From Pusillimonas sp044464525 (GTDB lineage: Bacteria > Pseudomonadota > Gammaproteobacteria > Burkholderiales > Burkholderiaceae_B): 64,000 nucleotides of DNA. Below are positions 61,878 through 64,000 of the stretch, in pieces. The DNA lies in NCBI RefSeq assembly GCF_044464525.1, contig NZ_JBIQLE010000009.1:61885-125884 (forward strand), written 5' to 3'. Position 1 is the first letter of the stretch. Every line of letters begins with the position of its first letter. Position numbers and translations under genes: made by a program. The notes beneath the pieces were generated by a model. The model was given only the letters and a program-made list of their open reading frames with translations. It searched no databases and was not told where the DNA came from.

Positions 61878-61912
61878 TCTGTCGAGTCATGGCGTAACCG
61901 CCATTGCGGCAA

Positions 61913-63034
61913 TTAGAACTGGTGACGCAAGCCGACGCCGACCTGGGTCGACTTCAGGTTTTCTTGGAAAGCCACGTTCTTGATGTACGAACCCAGCGCG
62001 TACACGTTGGTGCGCTTGGACAGTGCATAGGTGTAGCCCAAGCTGTAAGCCTGTTGCTTCTTGTCGTTGTAGTTGTAGACACCGCCGTTTTTAGGATCGG
62101 CCATGCCCCACGAAGCCAGGACCTTGCTGTTTGCGCCAACCGGGGCGCTCAGGCCCAGGGTGTATGAGTTGACTTTCATGCCGTCGTTGGCAATGTATCC
62201 ATCGCCTAGCTCGAAGTCGGCATACTCAATATCGGTAAGCCAGCCGTTACGCGATTGTCCGAAACCGGCGTGTACCTTGACGATTTCGAAGTCGTAACTG
62301 GCACCCAGATTCCAGGACTTGATGCTCACGTCACGATCGGCTGCGGGCGAGGTGGGCAGGCCGTTGGTTTTCAACTGGTCGTAGGTCAGTGCAGCGGCCA
62401 AGGGGCCGTTTACATAGCGAAGACCGGTCGTCCAAGCGCGGGTGTTGGGCTGCTCGCCACCGCTTTGCTTGAACCGCTGGTTGCCATCATTATTAAACGA
62501 ATAGCCGACACCAAACTGGAAGCCCGCGAAGTTGGGGGTTTGGTACATGACCATGTTGTCGTGGCGAACGCTATCGGCCGCGCCGAACGTGGTGCCGACG
62601 CGCGCGTTCGAGAAATCAGTGCCGAAGGGACTGGCAACCGGCGCAAAGTACTTGGAGGCGATGTTGGTTTGACGACCGAAATCAAGCTGGCCCCAGGCTT
62701 CGGACTTCAAGCCGACGGTTGCCTGGCGACCGAACATACGACCGCCTTGGCTGGATTGGCCGGTGCCGACGCTGAAACCGTTTTCCAGAACGAAAACAGC
62801 TTGCAGGCCATTACCCAAATCTTCGGTGCCTTTCAGGCCCCAGCGGCTGCTCGACTGGCCTCCGCTAAGCACGCCAGTGCGCGTGCCTTTGTAATCGGCG
62901 CCGTTGACAGTGCCCTTGACGCGCTCGTAGGCGATGCCGCCGTCAACAATACCGTACAGCGTGACCGAGGTTTCGGCGTGTGCAACACCAGCGAAGCCGG
63001 TGATCAGAGCAGCAACAAGCAGACTCTTTTTCAT
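61913..63034 (-). CDS. Outer-membrane porin (tandem copy 2)
   Basis: A 373-residue porin, close paralogue of copy 1. The signal peptide ends at AHA (about residue 19), then ETSVTLYGIVDGGIAYERV. RWGLKGTEDLGNGLQAVFVLENGF, FGRQTNIASKYF and the terminal RHQF are shared with copy 1; differences concentrate in putative loop regions. The start at 63034 has the same leader hairpin as copy 1. Confidence 0.93.
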   Translation of the reverse strand: MKKSLLVAALITGFAGVAHAETSVTLYGIVDGGIAYERVKGTVNGADYKGTRTGVLSGGQSSSRWGLKGTEDLGNGLQAVFVLENGFSVGTGQSSQGGRMFGRQATVGLKSEAWGQLDFGRQTNIASKYFAPVASPFGTDFSNARVGTTFGAADSVRHDNMVMYQTPNFAGFQFGVGYSFNNDGNQRFKQSGGEQPNTRAWTTGLRYVNGPLAAALTYDQLKTNGLPTSPAADRDVSIKSWNLGASYDFEIVKVHAGFGQSRNGWLTDIEYADFELGDGYIANDGMKVNSYTLGLSAPVGANSKVLASWGMADPKNGGVYNYNDKKQQAYSLGYTYALSKRTNVYALGSYIKNVAFQENLKSTQVGVGLRHQF

Positions 63035-63039
63035 GTTGT

Positions 63040-63055
63040 AAATCTCCGTAGATTT
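63040..63055 (-). promoter_or_regulatory. Hairpin over the ribosome binding site of porin 2
   Basis: Same 16-base inverted repeat as before porin 1, again five bases from the ATG. Upstream, 63056-63638 is a long A+T-rich gap (about 580 bases) that must hold the porin 2 promoter. I see no convincing gene or clear promoter boxes in it; a weak ACAAC/GTTGT hairpin with TTTT lies at 63199-63217. Confidence 0.5.
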
Positions 63056-63638
63056 GATAGCTGGCAGCAAGGTACTAATGCCTTTCTGCCTGTAAAACTC
63101 CGCAAGCGGTAGTTAAATCTATTCCAACAAAAAACCCGGTTGCTGGCTATGAACACGTCTGGAAATCTTTGCTTCCGTCTTGTTTCTGTCACTTTAATAC
63201 AACAAACCCGTTGTTTTTAAGCTATAAAAAGATGAGTTGTCGCTTTCAGAAACATCTGCCGCAAGGCAATATCAACTTCGAAAATCTCGGCAGGAAAACA
63301 TAATGATTTCCCGGCCTAAAATAGCTCTCAATCAATAAGTGTTTGTTTTATATGCATATAATTTATTGCTATATCTCGCCTCAAACCGGAAACCGCCTCA
63401 TCGCACCGCACTAAAATTTACTTTGGATTCATACACCTAGGGGTAATTCCCCATGCAACTATTAGTGTAATAAATAGATAATTTTGTACTTTTCATTTTA
63501 GGCGCGCCGGCAGGCAAAACGCAGGCCGCCGAAATGTGTTGTTTCGCGGCACGGCTATCTCTTCGCATCATTGACCGCTGATAGCCGCATCCCGGCCTGT
63601 CGCTCCCACGCAAAACCACAACGTAAAGCCACAACGCA

Positions 63639-63676
63639 AAACAGCCGGAGCGTCACCAAAGACGCGCCGGCTGTTT
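63639..63676 (-). terminator. Terminator of the third porin gene
   Basis: AAACAGCCGG (63639-63648) and CCGGCTGTTT (63667-63676) form a ten-pair stem, with an inner GCGTC/GACGC stem and ACCAAA loop. It lies about 45 bases after the porin 3 stop on the minus strand. Confidence 0.7.
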
Positions 63677-63700
63677 AACACTTGCAGTGTCAGTTCAATT

Positions 63701-63730
63701 CAGAACTGGTTAGAACTGGTTAGAACTGGT
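63701..63730. repeat. Three tandem 10-bp copies at the end of porin 3
   Basis: The unit TAGAACTGGT occurs at 63711-63720 and 63721-63730, preceded by CAGAACTGGT. It covers the last codons and stop of porin 3, so the terminal Gln-Phe-stop sequence has been copied into the 3' untranslated region. Confidence 0.8.
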
Positions 63731-64000
63731 GGCGCAAGCCTACGGCGAACTGAGTTGCCTTCAGGTCTTTGGCGAAGTGCACGTGGCGGGCGTACGAACC
63801 CAGCGCGTACACGTTGGTGCGCTTGGACAGCTTGTAGGTATAGCCCAGGCTGTACGTTTGCTGCTTCTCGAGTTCGCTGTTAACCCAGCCAGCGCGGGTG
63901 CCCGCGTTCTTTGGGTCGGCCATCACCCACGAGGCCAGGAGCTTCCCGTTTACGCCGATGGGAGCGCTCAGGCCGAGGGTGTACGAGCTGACCTTGAAGC
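63720..64000 (-). CDS. Outer-membrane porin (tandem copy 3, C-terminal part)
   Basis: The gene runs off the window; only about the last 93 codons are present. The reading SSYTLGLSAPIGVNGKLLASWVMADPK, then YSLGYTYKLSKRTNVYALGSYA and the terminal GLRHQF, matches copies 1 and 2. The frame is open to the window edge. The signal peptide, constriction loop and promoter lie outside. Confidence 0.9.
   Translation of the reverse strand, partial: FKVSSYTLGLSAPIGVNGKLLASWVMADPKNAGTRAGWVNSELEKQQTYSLGYTYKLSKRTNVYALGSYARHVHFAKDLKATQFAVGLRHQF

Noticed and set aside
63437..63634. A 65-codon frame upstream of porin 2
   Set aside because: No ribosome binding site, no motif, and it lies in the A+T-rich promoter-bearing gap.

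Overview
The window is bacterial, GC-rich and densely coded. It looks like a chromosomal segment of a betaproteobacterium of the order Burkholderiales, most likely family Alcaligenaceae (the Bordetella/Achromobacter/Pusillimonas side). The grounds are the gene set and gene order: smc-zipA-ligA, a complete nuoA-N operon followed by a DUF2818-type gene, an orphan soluble RnfB next to nth, an OmpR/EnvZ pair, several branched-chain-amino-acid-type (LIV/HAAT) ABC importers and tandem trimeric porins of the beta-proteobacterial type. This is inference from protein recognition, not from a database search. I see no rRNA, tRNA, CRISPR array, insertion sequence, prophage or replication origin.

Layout. 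1-1.5 kb: the end of a probable PHA depolymerase gene, a strong terminator, orphan rnfB and nth. 1.7-6.1 kb: an intact LivF-LivMG-LivH transporter on the minus strand, facing a LivF paralogue that has lost its ATP-binding and catalytic residues. 6.3-8.4 kb: msrB, yciB, bolA and a parvulin. 8.4-8.7 kb: a large imperfect inverted repeat that could fold as RNA. 8.7-15.4 kb: ligA, zipA and smc. 15.7-22.2 kb: lplT, a family-4 uracil-DNA glycosylase, a TsaB-RimI fusion, ompR-envZ and a three-cysteine AhpC-type peroxiredoxin. 22.2-25.8 kb: two tandem paralogous lipoprotein alpha/beta hydrolases. 26-31.8 kb: ispF, ispD, mfd and serB. 31.8-39.2 kb: a MarR regulator divergent from an extradiol dioxygenase, a flavin monooxygenase and a complete LIV-type importer, apparently a peripheral aromatic uptake and degradation module. 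39.3-54.5 kb: the DUF2818-type gene and nuoN to nuoA, all 14 complex I subunits on the minus strand. 54.7-60.2 kb: a third LIV-type importer (livKHMGF) with an SDR dehydrogenase as last gene. 60.5-64 kb: three tandem porin genes, the last cut by the window edge.

Most of the window is core metabolism and maintenance: complex I respiration, DNA repair and replication, isoprenoid precursors, serine synthesis and envelope sensing. The three LIV importers plus the aromatic module suggest a scavenger of amino acids and organic or aromatic acids. OmpR/EnvZ is a plausible but unproven regulator of the porins. I find no dramatic new defence or mobile system. The best leads are the structured element at 8.4-8.6 kb, the MarR/dioxygenase/monooxygenase/importer module with its paired palindromes, the catalytically dead LivF, the attenuator-like leader of rnfB, the matched Shine-Dalgarno hairpins and pentamer repeat before the porins, and the TsaB-RimI fusion.
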